This document shows positions 1 to 11,900 of a stretch of 64,000 nt of DNA, in pieces (positions within the stretch are counted from its first letter, which is position 1; the number at the start of each line of letters is the position of its first letter). A program made the position numbers and the translations under genes. The DNA comes from Parelaphostrongylus tenuis. Its lineage: Eukaryota > Nematoda > Chromadorea > Rhabditida > Metastrongylidae. The notes under the pieces were generated by a model. The model searched no databases and was not told where the DNA came from. It was given only the letters and a program-made list of their open reading frames with translations. The DNA lies in assembly GCA_019055375.1 (NCBI GenBank), contig JAHQIW010007066.1, positions 310,001 to 374,000 on the forward strand. Reading direction: 5' to 3'.

Positions 1-283
1 GAAAGTCTTCTCAGGATAGAAGCACAACGCTGGAATCAGAAGCGACTACGCTAACGAATGAATACTAATAGTCCAAAGAAAGAGCTCTGTCCGGCGAGAA
101 ATATTCGCGTTTGCAACCTAAGAAATCTCTTTCTGTAACAACGTAAAAAAAGGCTTTTTTAAAAACCGAGACTTGGAACTGTAGCCTGAAGACTCAGCTT
201 TCGAATGGTTACTAACACACTTATGAAAAGTTACTCTCCAGAGAATGAGATCGGTTTTTTATTTGTCTCCTCATAACCGAAAT
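1..283. mobile_element. PE-A palindromic element, right arm (cut by window edge)
   Basis: This matches the right arm of the palindromic family seen complete at 25087-26001 and 62725-63475. It carries the shared blocks in order: the AAGCACAACGCTGGAATCAG block, a GAAAGAGCTCTGTCCGGCGAG block, CTTTCGAATGGTTACTAAC, and the terminal GAATGAGATCGG plus TTATTTGTC. No coding capacity is seen. The left arm lies outside the window. Confidence 0.7.
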
Positions 284-391
284 GTACCGTTGGCTGAATA
301 ATTAGATATGCTGTGGTAGAGTACATCCTGCCTCTGAGGAAGGCGAGATCGATGAAACGTTAACCATCACTTTTCAGAAAGCTTTGCATAT

Positions 392-499
392 ACATATATG
401 CATATACATATGTGCATATACATATGTGCATATAATATATATATATATATATATATGTACATGTATATGTACATGTATATGTGCATCTGTTTTATATAT

Positions 500-545
<46 letters not shown>
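392..545. repeat. AT-rich microsatellite
   Basis: Alternating TATA and TGTACATATA-type repeats, ending in a long (AT)n run. It abuts the downstream end of RTE-A copy 1, about 50 bases beyond its tail. The short open frames here (Tyr-Ile repeats) are simple-sequence artefacts. Confidence 0.95.
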
Positions 546-589
546 AAGAGAGACAAGGAATAAAGCGAATATGATAGAATTATGAAGAG

Positions 590-1682
590 TTTTTACATCA
601 CCTGTATCACCTGTATCACCTGTCGTCCCGTTGATCGTCGAGTGACTCGAGCGGGTACCAGCAACTCTTCCATTTTTCCCTATCGCGTGCAAGAGTAGCC
701 CAGTGGGACCTACTTGCTCTAGGAATTCGCTGAGCATCATATCTTTCTTCCATGCTTTCGTGAAGAAATCGGACCAACGGGTCAGTGGTCTTCCTTTAGA
801 GCGCTTGACGTCCCGAGGAATCCAGTCGGTAACGGCTCTCGTCCATCGGTTGTCGTTGAAGCGCATCACGTGTCCGGCCCACCTTATTTTCGATATCCTG
901 GCGTGTAGAACGGCGTCTCTGATTTTCGATCGTTGACGTAGGTCGGAAGTTCGGATCCTTTGTCTCATTTGCGAAATACGAGATACTCCTAGCATCGACC
1001 TTTCGACTGCGCGTTCGATAACGGCAAGTGATCTTTCATCCTGCTTACGTAGCGACCAGGTTTCTGCTGCATACGTTAGGGCAGGATAATTGTCGAGTCG
1101 AAAAGGTGGGCACGGAGTCGGACGTTCTTTGTCCTCTTCACTACATCTTCGATGCTCTTAAACGTTCCCCAAGCCGCTCGTTTCCTCCTGCTCAACTCTG
1201 GGGCTAGGTCGTTCATCATGTTGATTTCACGACCTAGATAGATGTAACTGGAGCATTCGGAAATTGTCGTTCCGTTGAGCGTGAATGGGGCATTAGAAAC
1301 CCATCCGTTCCTCATGAACATTGTTTTCGTTAGATTCAGTTGAAGACCGATCTTTCCACAGGCGTTATCGAAATCAGTCAACATTCGTTCCGCTTGGCTA
1401 ATGTTTGGTGTTATGAGAACGATATCGTCAGCAAAGCGAAGATGGTTTGATTGTCGACCGTCAATTTTCACTCCCATTTCGTCCCATTCTAATGTTCGCA
1501 TGACGTTTTGTAGGGTGGCAGTGAATAGTTTTGGTGATATTGTATCGCCTTGTCGAACCCCTCTTCTTACGTCAATGGTGATGTTGTTGTAGAATGGAGA
1601 TATTCTGGTCGTGAAATCTTTATAAAGCTCACGAAGGATCATTATGTACCGAGTAGGGACGCCCTGGTTATCCAGAGCTTAG
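590..1682 (-). mobile_element. RTE-A non-LTR retrotransposon, copy 1 (5'-truncated, broken)
   Basis: The minus strand encodes the C-terminal half of an RTE-clade reverse transcriptase. Visible are RT motif B (RGVRQGDTISPKLF), motif C (LRFADDIVLI), and the thumb and C-terminal region with AETWSLRKQDE and WAGHVMRFNDNRWTRAVTDW. Copy 1 has at least two one-base deletions relative to copy 2 at 18361-19178. One is near 1083 (GCAGGATAAT against GCAGGGATAAT). One is near 747 (CCATGCTTTC against CCATCGCTTTC). Both shift the frame, so it is dead. The 3' end is a tandem ACAGGTGAT tail at about 600-622, typical of RTE elements, which end in short tandem repeats rather than poly-A. The 5' truncation falls near 1682, beside a TAGAG repeat. 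Confidence 0.92.
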
Positions 1683-1714
1683 AGTTACAGAGTAGAGTAG
1701 AGTAGAGTTAGAGT
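1679..1714. repeat. (TAGAG)n short tandem repeat
   Basis: Five to six TAGAG/GTAGA units lie exactly at the 5'-truncation boundary of RTE-A copy 1. Confidence 0.8.
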
Positions 1715-1807
1715 TTTTACATAATCAATCAAAATTCATTTTTATCTGACGGCCTCTTACGGTGGTATGTTATAAGATACCCAATGATGTAGAGTAATGC
1801 ACGAAAA

Positions 1808-2065
1808 CTATTGAGCAAGCTGGGATTCAAACCCACATTTCACTCTATCCGGGAGCGCTGCTGTCACCCCAATATCTGTCAGCATCAGTGGGTTCAATGT
1901 TGATACCGGCCAGCCATGCCAGACCGCTGACGGTTAACTGTTGACAGATAATGCTTGATGCGTAGAAAGGGTGATGTCAAAACGGGCGTCGGTAGTGCAA
2001 CGGTTCAGCACGCGCTCTCACATCGAGTGAATGTAGGTTCGAATCGCACCTGACGCAAAAACCTT
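1808..2065. mobile_element. SINE2 (tRNA-like) fragments, inverted pair
   Basis: 1808-1880 carries an inverted B-box-like segment (GGGATTCAAACCCACATTTC read on plus). 1985-2060 carries the plus-strand head GTCGGTAGTGCAACGGTTCA followed by a GGTTCGAATC B box. The same head recurs at about 10140, 10435, 53790 and 54066. It is a tRNA-derived repeat, not a functional tRNA: no acceptor stem closes. Confidence 0.6.
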
Positions 2066-5000
2066 CTACATATTTCATAGTTCTAGGTTATTCATGTTTC
2101 GCTTTGGTACGTTTAGTTAAAACGTTCTAAAGCACGTACTCTCATGTAGTGTTGCTTCAGATTACGCATGCCTTCAAATTTGAGTTCCTTTCTGCGACAA
2201 CCTTCCGCAGGGCAGTGGTAAATATATGTAGGTGCTGAATATTAGATGAGTGATTACGTATGATAAAATACCAATCATAAAATTTTCTATAGATTACTTC
2301 CATTATCTTCTCTAAAATCCATCATGATTCCTCTAAGCATATACTATAAAATGCCTCATGATTCAATTCATGACCGCTCATTCAAATTCAACCGTTCGAG
2401 GCGGCGTGTACCGTTTTCAATACAAGATTTTTAGAGGCCTTTTAACTGGAGAAACCTTTTCCCCCAAACATTGCGTAATTATTTGAAAGCTTTAAATTCG
2501 GAAATTACGAGACTGCGCCTTGTTTCTGAAAAGGCCCCTTTACTATTCGTATCAGCGAACATAATATCATGTTGCACAGTCGCTTTGCTTTGTTCGTTCG
2601 GCTAAAGTCTGTGGATGTATGGTTAGACTTTCAGTAGCCTTTCGATGTTCCGGAGCTGAGATTAGTTTTTCAAAAAGGCTTCTATAGAACGCGATAAAAG
2701 CGAAGAGAAGATTACGATTCGCATTTTAACTAGTGAGTCCGTCGCTTGAACGTCATAGCGGGTTCTCCATAACTTACAGCGGTGATAAGAGACGAAAATG
2801 AAAGCTAGTATCAATAGGACATAGAACAGATTCTCTTCTACAGTCTTAACAAGATAAAGCCAAACATTTTTCCGAAACGGGGGAAAAATTGTAACTAATT
2901 AACAATTACTGCGCTGCAGGCAGCGTTTTCTACTGCCACCCCGGTAAGTAGCAAATTACGTTGATTATTTCAAGATCTTTCCCTCGCTTCGAACGAATTC
3001 TAGGATTTTTTTGAGAATCTGATACATGAAGACTACCTTTACATCATTATTTTGGTACATATATCTCTAAGTACCGGAAAGTAACATTATTCTTGCTCTA
3101 TGAAATCTTTTTTGAAAAACAAATAAATCCAGGATCATCGTTTTTGAAGCTCATAACTAGCTACTCTCTTAAAAACCATCCACGGGCCCTAGTCGAGCAA
3201 AAATTTCGCACCAAAAGTGAAACGTGATTTTACTTTCGTTGCTACAGCGCATTTAGAAGACCATTACAGAAACCACTCATACTTGCCCAGATAGAAGCTA
3301 TGGGATTGTTAGCGAAAATTTAAAAGAAAAGCGAAAAATCCTGTTGCGGGGATTGAGTACGAAACTAATGTTGGTTTAGATATGCCCAAGGCTTTGGACA
3401 CCAGGATTATTGTCAAAATTCTCTCTGTTGATTTATATTTGTCATAATCAATAAAGCACCGTGGGATTTGAAGAAAAATAGCAAACTTTTCCTAAGAAGG
3501 AAAACGCTGCAGAAAATGGCCTACATTAGATAACTCTTGGTACAACAAAATGAGGTGATAAAGTCACCAGTCTATGAATGAGGTGATAAAGTTACCAGTT
3601 TAAAGCACGCAAATGGTACTGTAAGAATTATATGGTCAGCAAACCAAACGAAGAGGAAAAAATGAGTCATATATTCGTATGAGTGATTACTGTTGTCTGC
3701 AAGCATGTGCCAAACTTGGTTGGTAAAATCATGAATGATCAAAGATGTCAAAACTGTTACAGAGGATCGGACTATCAGTGTAATGATTCAAAATTCACTC
3801 ATTCCATCGCTAATCCTTTCAAATATCCTTTTGTCGCCATCACAATTCAATATGCCATGTGTCTTCACAGTGTGCATTCGACGTGCCGAAGCGTTCGAAA
3901 AGCTAAAATAGGAGATTTGTTGCAGAACACCATTTGATCCACTATAGCAATCTCGTCATGATATGATGGAGGATTAGTTAAAATAAACTCTGACTGGCAA
4001 CCAAGGCTACTATGACTGAACAAAGCGCTTTAATCAACAATTGGACATTGGACTGTTTTGAAAAAAACAAATGAATATATGCTTGGAAACCTCGCATTCC
4101 CAAATGCATAGTTCGCACAAAAAATATTTCATGAATGCTTTTATTTTTATTTATTGCTTACTCCTTTCTTCGTGGGCAAAGTATGATGTGAAGTCATCCA
4201 CAAAGACGCAAAAATATAATCAAAACTCAAAACCTCAGACGGGTTTCGAGGCCCGATTACCCTTCACTAAGGTTCAGAAGCTGTCCACTACACCACTTGA
4301 GACATTCTTTGCCTTTTCTCTAACCATATTCTCTGTTCGGTGCCGTCGCCCGTTAACGCGAATAGTTTGAAAAGATTCGAAACTTCACCTAAAGCTCAGA
4401 CTTTTACTCATACCTTAGCATTCTATTGATATTCTACACTTCAGGATGTTGAGATTCTCTCCAAGGAAATGGCGATTTTTTTACATTACTCGACACCAGA
4501 CATTGTCCCAGCTCTAACATTAGTGATCGTGTCATTTCCTGTCAGTCATCCATCTTCCACAATAATCTTCGGTTCCTTTTGTGGGTTCGATTTTAGCTCG
4601 AGAAACTTTGGATATTTTTAGAAATGTTGCCTACTGCTGGTTGCGTCGATTCTCCACGAAAATCTAGAATAACTATGCTAGCGTGTTCTCATACCTTCTT
4701 CATAAGCATGCACCAACTATTGCACATCGGAGCAATCTTATCCGACACAAGTCCGGTGCTGTAGAAAAGAGTCTTCACTAACGAAAGAATTTTGTCTACG
4801 AATAATCAACCAAATTTACATAAGTTTTCTGAACAGTAATGTAGCACATTTAAGAACATTCCATACTACTTGAAATCTCATGCAAATGTATCGCAGTTGG
4901 ACGAAAAAGGACCTGTGATCTCCTTGCAACAAGCGCTCGTCTTTGTCCGATAGTTCGCGTACTGGATGAGCAGCTGTCAGCTGCGTACACTTCTTCACAA

Positions 5001-7680
5001 TTGACATGACACAATGAGATTAGGCTTTTGTGAAACCGGACATCTTTGCATCCTCAACCTTGACAATCGAAAAAACCCAATAGCTAGGAAGCACTGTAGT
5101 TTCTTCGCATGTAAGCGCTATATTTCTGCAAACGTTCTCGAAAGTGCAGTCATTCATTTTGATAGTGCATTTTGCTTGAGATATGATGTGGTTCTCGCCA
5201 GCATCCTCCGCTCACTACTCCGATTGTTCATATACTACAATGGTTTCGACTGATTTCTTGTGACTGATTTGTTTGTGTGACAAGTAATTTCTCCTGGTAA
5301 CACATTGTCACTTTGCGGGGTCCTCTTCTATTACTGGAGCAACTCGTTCCTATTCAAAGCATCCTCCGTGATGACCAGATTGATACCCGCGCTGTATGCA
5401 CATGAGCTAGCATATCGTAGTGTTATTGTAACCTTACATGCCTTATAGAATGTTTACCACCTACATCATAATGTTGTATTTTATGCCCCATATTCATATC
5501 ATACCACGCCAGCGTCCTAAGTCAGGCTGATCTTGCCCCAGGCCCCACCGCTGGCTCATAATCTTGCACTTGCTTGATCACTCCTATTACCGTCGTTGAT
5601 CGCACCGCTTTGGTGGTAGCAATATCATGAGGGTTTCATCATCATAAACTGTTCAATTACCTAAGTTTTCGTTCGGTTGTCACGAAAAAGACTTGCCTGG
5701 CGAACGTGTACGAAGGCAAGCACTCTATTTTGAGGAAGTGACTATGTCGACTAACTCGAAAATTCACTCTGTCATAAAGAGCGCTACTATAGATACGAAG
5801 AACACCATCACAAATGATGGTAAAAAAGACAGAGGTAAGCAAACAAACCTTTTGCCACAACATTGGCACTTTAGGTCGTTTTCATTGGTGACAATATCAT
5901 TTACGGTTGGATACACATTGATTATACATGACATCACAACTATAAAAATAAAGAGATGACCAATATCCACTAGAGAGAACTCTAAATAAATAGTCAGAGA
6001 AGAAATCAGAACAAGACCACGAACCATTTTTGTAAATTTGCGTACATTCACTTGAGAAGGTGGACCAGAAATGGAGGCCTTATAAATGATTACAAGCACT
6101 TGGAGTTGTTACACAACTCTTTCGTTGGTAGCGGGAAGGCAAACATAAACTTTTATTCATTCAAAAAACATTGCTATTCAGTAAGGTAAGTAGATTTGCA
6201 TCGATAGGACACCTGTCATTTTGAAGCACTGTGAGTGACTATAAAGCCTATCCTACTGATATGAAGTGAATAACGGGCAATGGATTCACAATAGATAAAT
6301 GAAAGTGATTGAACGGGCTTCGAATATGAGGCACTTCAATGGCTTACAAGTAAAGCTATATCGACAATAATCACTTCTTAACAACCAAACTTAAGTATGA
6401 AATTTGGAGACCAACAAATTATGCATATGTGAAGATCATGCTAGGGCTGATATATACTAAACAAGGACGCCTTTTATATATATTCTAGTGCGTCCACGTG
6501 AAATTTCGAAATATCAGAGCTTGAAAAAGAATGTTCAAAAACTATCGCCTGATAGATTTTCTACAACGAAAGCCACGTAACAAATCTATGGTCATTCTGA
6601 TATTTTGATGACTGCTGACAACTTCTTGATGATTGAAGTGTTTGGAGAGAAAAGTTATAGACTTTAGGTTTTGCCCTAACGTTATATCAGTGTATGTAAC
6701 TTCTCTAAAACATTTCACTATTGCTTTAATATAGAAACAAGATTCGAAAAACCTACGAGCATTGAGATGACAACGTAAGTAGATACCAACTCGTACTTGA
6801 ATAAAAATAATTAAGCTTCTCTATTTTTGATAAATACATTGCGGCTCACAGCAAACCATATCAATCAGAACAAAAACCGCCGGAATCCACAGATTTTTCT
6901 CAGTCGGAAAAAAGTTCGCTTATGCGGTCATAATGGAACTCTAATTTTCTGGATCTCTTCAGAGCTATCTCTCAACCAAACAAACGCATACAATAAATTT
7001 CCTCGTGGGACCAAAAAACTGGGAGACGAAAATTACGTGCTACTTGGCCATCAAAAAATTAAGAGCTATTGCATACGATAGCACGACATAGAAACATTTA
7101 ATCCCCTGAAGAGAGGTAGCTAAAAACATCAGCGATTCACTCAGAAACGACTTCCTTCACTTCTCCCAAAATTCCGGTTACCCGATCCAAAAGTTGAAAG
7201 AAGAGTATTACAGTACAGAGGAAAAAAGTGAGGTCTAGAAAATTAGAATCTCATCGAATTTAATAATGGAAACTTCTATGACGCTGGTGAAATCTGCATT
7301 TCTGATGAATGAGTTTTAGTCAACTAAGTTCACTGTTTATGAAATGGTTTGCTGAGAACTATTATTCGTTTAACCCGGTTAGTTGCGATTATATTTAAAA
7401 AGCATTGTTCAGGACCAGAACTATGTTTTACCCTACGCTTAACCAGATGAGCTGAGATTCTAGACGTCCCCTTAACATTATTAATAATGCACAAATGGGA
7501 TATTTAGAAAAGAGAATCAAACAACATCGTGACATACACAAAACGTAGCTAGAAAATAATTTTGGTTTATGATGCAATGTGGAGCGTTGCCAAATTTGTT
7601 GGGATGACTAATTGAAGTGAGGTCAACGTGAAGTTCACTTGCCACATGATCATAGAAGAGTGTAACCTGAACATGATGTA
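2066..7680. other. Unassigned AT-rich interval
   Basis: No exon, family motif or long conserved frame is recognised on either strand. Short open frames (for example 3683-3937, 5014-5253, 5693-5959 and 6827-7081) lack family motifs or a supporting splice context. About 2470-2560 weakly resembles a PE-A arm. The missing C-terminal exon(s) of the minus-strand DUF229 gene would be expected in or just right of this interval. Confidence 0.5.
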
Positions 7681-7682
7681 AA

Positions 7683-7805
7683 TGAATCACAAATCAATAT
7701 GCCTGATAATCATTATTTGAGCCACGCATGTCGAGCCATGCAGCCAATAATGATTATCGGCATATTGAAATTTGAGCAGTGGTCTTAAGAAAACACTAGA
7801 AACGA
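7683..7805. mobile_element. TE-B MITE fragment with short palindrome
   Basis: AATATGCCTGATAATCATTATT is answered about 37 bases later by AATAATGATTATCGGCATATT, a near-perfect inverted repeat. It is followed by the family motif TTTGAGC-AGTGGTCTTAAGAAAACACT seen in TE-B copies at 36905 and 51404. Confidence 0.6.
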
Positions 7806-8547
7806 AAGATAATCACAAATCACTTTTTGCACTGGTCGGAAACACACTAATCTCTATTTCTCATGAGACATTCATTATTACATCTCAAGTGAAGGATCTC
7901 GAGCTGATAAAATACAACTTAAGTGCTGATCGCTTTTTTTGTTAAATTCCCTCAAAAAAATCTCCTGTGCATAGCCTATTTGCACCTGATTGAGTGTCTT
8001 CAATATCACTAAATGCAGGTGGTTTTGGAGGTCCATCAGTTCAACAGAGACCTAAGAGTACACTCTTTTGACATATATCCTCCTTTGTAACAATGTGAGT
8101 GATTCTTCCTCTACATAATTCAATTCACTCTTCTTCCTACAGCACTTTCTAACAAAAATTTACAATCCTTAATCTTTAGTCAGACATTATTGAAAATTTT
8201 AGTTCGAAGCAAAGACCCTACTGATTTCTACAGATTAATCATAGCTGATGAGTGTGGAAAAGGGACGGGTATATATTCGCAATGAACGATTTCTGTACGA
8301 AAACCTATATTCAAATTTTAGAATAACAAGAATGCAGTACGAATTTCACGCTTATTTATTGTTTTGACATACCAAATTATATTCATAGCTTACGTGTACA
8401 TACTTGTCCTAATGACAGCTATTGGCGCAAAATTCAAAGAAGAATAATTCGTAAGCTCATTTTGAATATTCATGCCAAGTACTAGTGCGAGTCAGTCTTC
8501 CAGTTGTGCTGAGTGACATTAAAAGTCGATCGAAACTTGAGATTTTT

Positions 8548-8707
8548 GTCTGGGAGGATAAGCAGCACTAACTCGGTTCAGCGGGAGGCCCGCGAGTCAT
8601 TGTAAAGGCCAGATGTGCATTCAATCACCTCAAACGAAGTTAAAAATCGAAGACTATGCATGGCGCATCTCTCAGAGATTGATCAACGCCGGGAGCTTTG
8701 TCCTTTA
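8548..8707 (+). mobile_element. SINE1 copy, 5'-truncated
   Basis: It starts at GTCTGGGAGGATAAGCAGC and runs through the SINE1 body (CGCGAGTCATTGTAAAGGCC, GCATGGCGCATC, GATCAACGCC) to a short CTTTGTCCTTT tail. The tRNA-like head is missing. Confidence 0.85.
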
Positions 8708-8975
8708 CAGTGCACTGAGGTCTTTGGATGCACCAAGCCTAACGAAAATGTCAAAATCTGTGTCATTCTAAGCTAAAGAATGAATAGGAAAAGTCCGGTG
8801 AAAAAAAACTGTATCCGTCGAAAAAAAGGCAGTGATCACTAAATATCTGTATAGAGAAATTAGCACACATGTTCTCAATGCGCTATACTAGCTGAGTTGG
8901 AGACAATAAAGTAAGAAAAAGAATTTCAATGCAACATGGTTTCTGAATAAGTAAGTATTCCAACTAGCAAAATAC

Positions 8976-11900
8976 CTCATATATGGCATCACCGGGTTTC
9001 GTGCGAAATGTAAGTTGATAATGAGCAAATGCCGCCTTCGTATCTCCGCTTAAATCAGGCACGAAACCGTCACGGTCTTTAACATCCTTATACTTCAGCA
9101 AACTGTCGTTTGGTACAAGTCTAAAAGTCGTAAATTACTGAGAGATACGACGAAGTGCTAATTTAATCCATCTGATTCGTATCACAGTTTTTCACTACGC
9201 GATTCCCAGTATTTCTTGCTTCGACTCGTCTTTCCGTTTACTCATGATTTTATCCCGTTTATGAACGTCGTAGAATACTAGTCGAGAACGTCTTTTTGCA
9301 ATCTCGAGGATAGCCAGGCTAAAGCGATCCGTAGGAACTTTGTTCTTATATGCAAGAAGTGTAGGGGCGAGGTAGAGGATCAACTCCGTTTTCACTTGCG
9401 CAGAGCATCATTAGTCACTTGACTACCATGTAATCAATTACACACAACAAAAAATGTAGCTCACTAACTTTTTCGCGTCCAATAATCCCTCAAAAGTTAG
9501 TTTCGCACATAAATGAAATACATTCTTTAACTGCCGGTTGATAACCACTACAACAGCTCGGGCTAATTTCTCAGCCATCGCTCGCTCATCAGGTGTATTC
9601 AAGGCGTTTTGCCAATTCAAGCAAGTACACCAGTGAGGTTCAACACCAGCCTAGAAATAGTAAATGAATGAATTCTATAGTAACTTATTTATTCAGTACC
9701 AGATATTTATTTGTTCAGGATTTATTGACTATATTAGATATTTTTGTAAGAAAAGTCCACAACTACGATGACAACAGCAACAGCAACAGTCAGCAGAGGT
9801 GCATATGGACACCACCGCCTACACTTTTGACTCTGATCTCAGAAGGAGAAGCCGTGGTTATATCGAAATGGAGAAGAAAGAATTCATACATTATAACTGA
9901 CTGGTAAACAAAACTTTGGATCCTCGTGCAGGAGTTGAACCAGCGTCTTACCCTTTCCGGGGCCGATCATATCACTGTCATACAAATCGGTGATAATACT
10001 TGCAGATCCTATATATCCATTAGGTGTCAGCTTGACTGGGCTTGATGCCGTCTTGTGTTTAGCAGAACAGACTTGTATACGGTTGGTTGCTGACAGAATC
10101 GATACCTTGTGACGAAGAAAAAGTCATAGCAGAATAGACTCCGAGTAATACAGTGGTTAGCACGCGACTACGGAATCGGTGGAACGTAGGTTCGACTTTC
10201 ATCCGAGGTTCACGGCTTTGCTTATCATTAAGTATTACTGGATATATAGTTATATCTGTTAAAGAACATACCAGCGCTAAAAGGGGTTAAATGAAAAAAT
10301 TCCAGCTGATTATACATACGTCCAATATACGTCATCGCAGCTTGGTTCAATACCGATACGTTTGCCAGGCCAAACCGTTGACGGCCAGTTTCTTCTTGTA
10401 TCGTATATTGAGAAACAGCAGAACAAGAGCCCCGGTAGTGCGGTAGTTAGCATGAGCCCCACGAAACGGTGAGACGTGAGTTCAGCTTTCATCCGAGGTT
10501 CAAAGTTTTACCTATCACTCAAAATTCCTGGATATAGCTATAACATCATAACACCGCTTTCTAAAAAGGGTAGAATAAAAAACTTCCTGCGTAAGAGTCA
10601 GATCAGATATACAAGATATACGAAATACCATACTTACAACAGAGCGGAGAATGAACATATAAAACCATGGCGCTATAAGATGGCAATAGAACCAGACCTG
10701 AGCACAAGTACGGTTCTCCGGAATCGGTCGGAAGACCGATAAAGAACGCTGCTTTGCGTCCTGCTCAGTAGTTAAGTCGCTTGGCATATGTAAAATATCC
10801 ATCAAAGTCGCATGAATATCAAATGGTGTCGTCAATCTGCAACGATTTTACTTTAGCAAAAAATGCCATTAAGAAAAAGAAGTGACATAGAATCCTTACA
10901 AACTTCTTAGCACTTATGCAATATGAGTAAACGATACCATTTAAGATTCAGTATAATGCTTCACTGATATGCCAGAACAGGATGATCGAACAAGGGTGTA
11001 TGGCGCAATGATTAGAAGAAATTCTCTGCGACACATATGTGGTCGATCAATCGACGGTCGACGGTTCGATCTCACAACCAAGGCTCACCAAGTCTTCCAC
11101 CTTCCGTAGTCAGCGAATTGGTATCTGACTAATCTGAGAATATAGTAGCAATGACCTGATAAATTGGCAGGCCATCGCGAGTCATTGTGAAGTATAGATA
11201 TTCATTCGGTCACCTCAAATGATGCTTAACGAAGACGAAAGCATGGCGGATTCCTTAGGAGTTGATCAACGCAAAGAGTTTCGTTCTTTATTAACATCAT
11301 TAGATACACTTTAGTAAAGCTGACAAGCGATCCAAGTGACAGTTCCCTGTTTTCAAGCAGTCCTTCAAGTCATTCAGAATTGAAAATAAAAATAAGGACA
11401 AAAAAAATATTCATTCATTTCCCACTGATAATTACAACAAACACTATTGAAAGAAAATAGAGCCACACTGTACGAGCTAATCCTGAGTTAAGGATGGAAA
11501 CAATCATGAGTACTACTTGTAGCTCTAGGCAGCAAACTTTTCGGGCTTGGAATTATCCCCGTAACATCTCCCTGGATCGGTTAGCCGACTACATAATGAT
11601 TGACTTCCCAAGATACTGATATGGTCCTGATCTCAGCGGTGAAGCAACAAACTACTTCTACAAGGCATGCCAAGGAACAACGATTGCGTGGTTATAGAGA
11701 TCTTGGTTCCTCCGGGCCCCTGCACTTCTTGCGTTCGATTTTTTTCCTCACATTTATCCTCCACAAAAATCTTCAAGTATTCCATGTGTTGCTTCGGTTA
11801 CTGCTTGAGAATTTCGACCTTTTTATGAATGCTGTAGAATGCGGTTTTGTCGGTTTTCATCAGTTCCCTTATAACCAAAAAGTACCGGAATTCTCAATTA

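Noticed and set aside
374..556. Tyr-Ile repeat frame
   Set aside because: Translation of the AT microsatellite.
5657..5959. Overlapping frames on both strands, with a possible donor after AAGACAGAG at about 5835
   Set aside because: It was considered as the missing DUF229 C-terminal exon or another gene, but it has no family motif such as an ISRxNxYG-like block and no matching acceptor.
7683..7780. Direct-repeat/spacer pattern considered as a CRISPR-like array
   Set aside because: It is a single inverted repeat belonging to a MITE family. There are no regular spacers or cas genes, and the genome is eukaryotic.
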